A stretch of 6,868 nucleotides of DNA, from positions 5,637-12,504 of the forward strand of contig PBPR01000002.1 in assembly GCA_002724775.1 (NCBI GenBank), read 5' to 3'. Every line of letters starts with the position of its first letter. The first letter of the stretch is position 1. Shown piece after piece: positions 6,313-6,868 of this stretch. The translations under genes were made by a program, and so were the position numbers. The notes under the pieces are model-generated. The model ran no database searches. It had not been told where the DNA came from and saw nothing but the letters and a program-made list of their open reading frames with translations. The stretch is from Methanobacteriota archaeon (GTDB lineage Archaea; Thermoplasmatota; Poseidoniia; MGIII; CG-Epi1).

Positions 6313-6868
6313 CTTTTTCCTCCCTAGCCAAGAAAACTCCTGCCTGTAATGCAATAACCATCATTACACCGAGGAGAAGAAATGGTACTTCCCAGTCATC
6401 GAATAACATGAAAGCCAAAAATTTGGTTGTACCTATTCTTAAATCTTTTTCTGATGATGCTTCAGACGCATAACCTAATTCATCTACAGCAAAAACTGAC
6501 CAACTATACTCGTTACCCTCTATGAAATTAGAATACTCATACAACGTTTCGGTAATATTGTTGGCAACATGGATAATAGGGACATCTGTGTCTTTGTACT
6601 CACGAATCTGGAGTGTGTAAGACACATTCACTTTACTCCAAACAAGATTAATCTTAGACGAAGAATTTAATTGATAAGAATTAGAATTTAAAATTAAAGA
6701 ATCTGGATCATCTGTAATATTTAACAAATTTGTTCCAACAATACCGGTGTAGTACACAGTAGATGAATAATTACCAACTTTCAGACGTGAACTTGTACTA
6801 GAGGTAAAATCTGTTAAATTAGAATCATGAACTGTTTCACCGTCATCTAGGTTGACTATAACTGCTCT
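6305..6868 (-). CDS. nuoJ: C-terminal part of NuoJ (ND6 homologue) with an extracytoplasmic FN3-like insert (partial)
   Basis: The frame is open to the right edge, so the 5' end is missing and 187 residues are seen. The last 30 residues (Trp159-Glu160-Val-Pro, then helix 162-182 and a charged tail ending LAREEKDD) match the fifth membrane helix and C-terminus of NuoJ, and the gene lies directly upstream of nuoK as expected. NuoJ helps couple quinone reduction to proton transfer. In place of a short TM4-TM5 loop, at least 150 polar residues precede this helix. Residues 72-146 resemble a fibronectin type III domain: INLVWSKVNVSYTLQI, then TLYEYSNFIEGNEYSWSVFA, then VDELGYASEAS. Six N-x-S/T sequons (Asn17, 33, 50, 68, 81, 104) fit an exposed, glycosylated archaeal surface domain. 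A GTG at 6757-6755 is an internal valine codon, not a credible start. Whether helices 1-4 are in the same gene or in a separate J1 gene cannot be seen here. Confidence 0.85.
   Translation of the reverse strand, partial: RAVIVNLDDGETVHDSNLTDFTSSTSSRLKVGNYSSTVYYTGIVGTNLLNITDDPDSLILNSNSYQLNSSSKINLVWSKVNVSYTLQIREYKDTDVPIIHVANNITETLYEYSNFIEGNEYSWSVFAVDELGYASEASSEKDLRIGTTKFLAFMLFDDWEVPFLLLGVMMVIALQAGVFLAREEKDD
6319..6324 (-). promoter_or_regulatory. Shine-Dalgarno site of nuoK
   Basis: GGGAGG lies 6 bases before ATG 6312-6310, inside the end of nuoJ. It decides the 100-residue NuoK over the longer reading frame that begins at 6354. Confidence 0.75.

Noticed and set aside
6313..6354. Longer NuoK start adding 14 residues
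   Set aside because: A GGGAGG site 6 bases before ATG 6312, and exact agreement with family length and glutamate positions, favour the shorter protein.
6305..6757. Reading nuoJ as a complete 150-residue protein from GTG 6757
   Set aside because: The same frame stays open to the window edge with coherent, sequon-rich sequence, and no Shine-Dalgarno precedes the GTG. It is an internal valine.

Overview
The window holds the distal part of a respiratory complex I (NADH:quinone oxidoreductase-like, Nuo/Fpo type) operon on the minus strand. Reading from the right edge leftwards, the order is nuoJ (5' end cut off), nuoK, nuoL, nuoM, nuoN and a small unrecognised ORF of 86 codons. The last 69 codons of a plus-strand gene enter from the left edge and converge on the operon; the two 3' ends overlap by 4 bases. 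Coding density is close to total. Most genes overlap or sit 1 base apart, and several starts have strong Shine-Dalgarno sites, including TTG starts for nuoL and probably nuoM. No RNA genes, mobile elements, CRISPR arrays or long repeats are visible.

The DNA is AT-rich. The combination of a J-K-L-M-N order, blue-copper (halocyanin-like) extracytoplasmic domains and abundant N-glycosylation sequons in exposed segments suggests an archaeon. My best guess is a marine planktonic lineage of Thermoplasmatota/Euryarchaeota (Marine Group II or III). This is an inference from gene content; no marker gene in the window proves it.

The conserved machinery of the membrane arm is intact. NuoL, NuoM and NuoN each keep the TM5 glutamate and the TM7, TM8 and TM12 charged residues of the antiporter-like subunits, and NuoK keeps both of its membrane glutamates at the same positions as E. 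coli NuoK. This should therefore be a working proton-pumping arm.

The unusual part is on the outer face of the membrane. NuoM carries an N-terminal signal peptide and a complete cupredoxin (plastocyanin/halocyanin-type) domain with all four type-1 copper ligands, fused in frame to a full-length NuoM core. NuoJ carries a long, sequon-rich segment before its last membrane helix that resembles a fibronectin type III fold. NuoL has an extra N-terminal hydrophobic helix. Together these suggest a complex I whose exterior is decorated with a tethered copper electron carrier and a glycosylated beta-sandwich, possibly to dock with downstream respiratory complexes.
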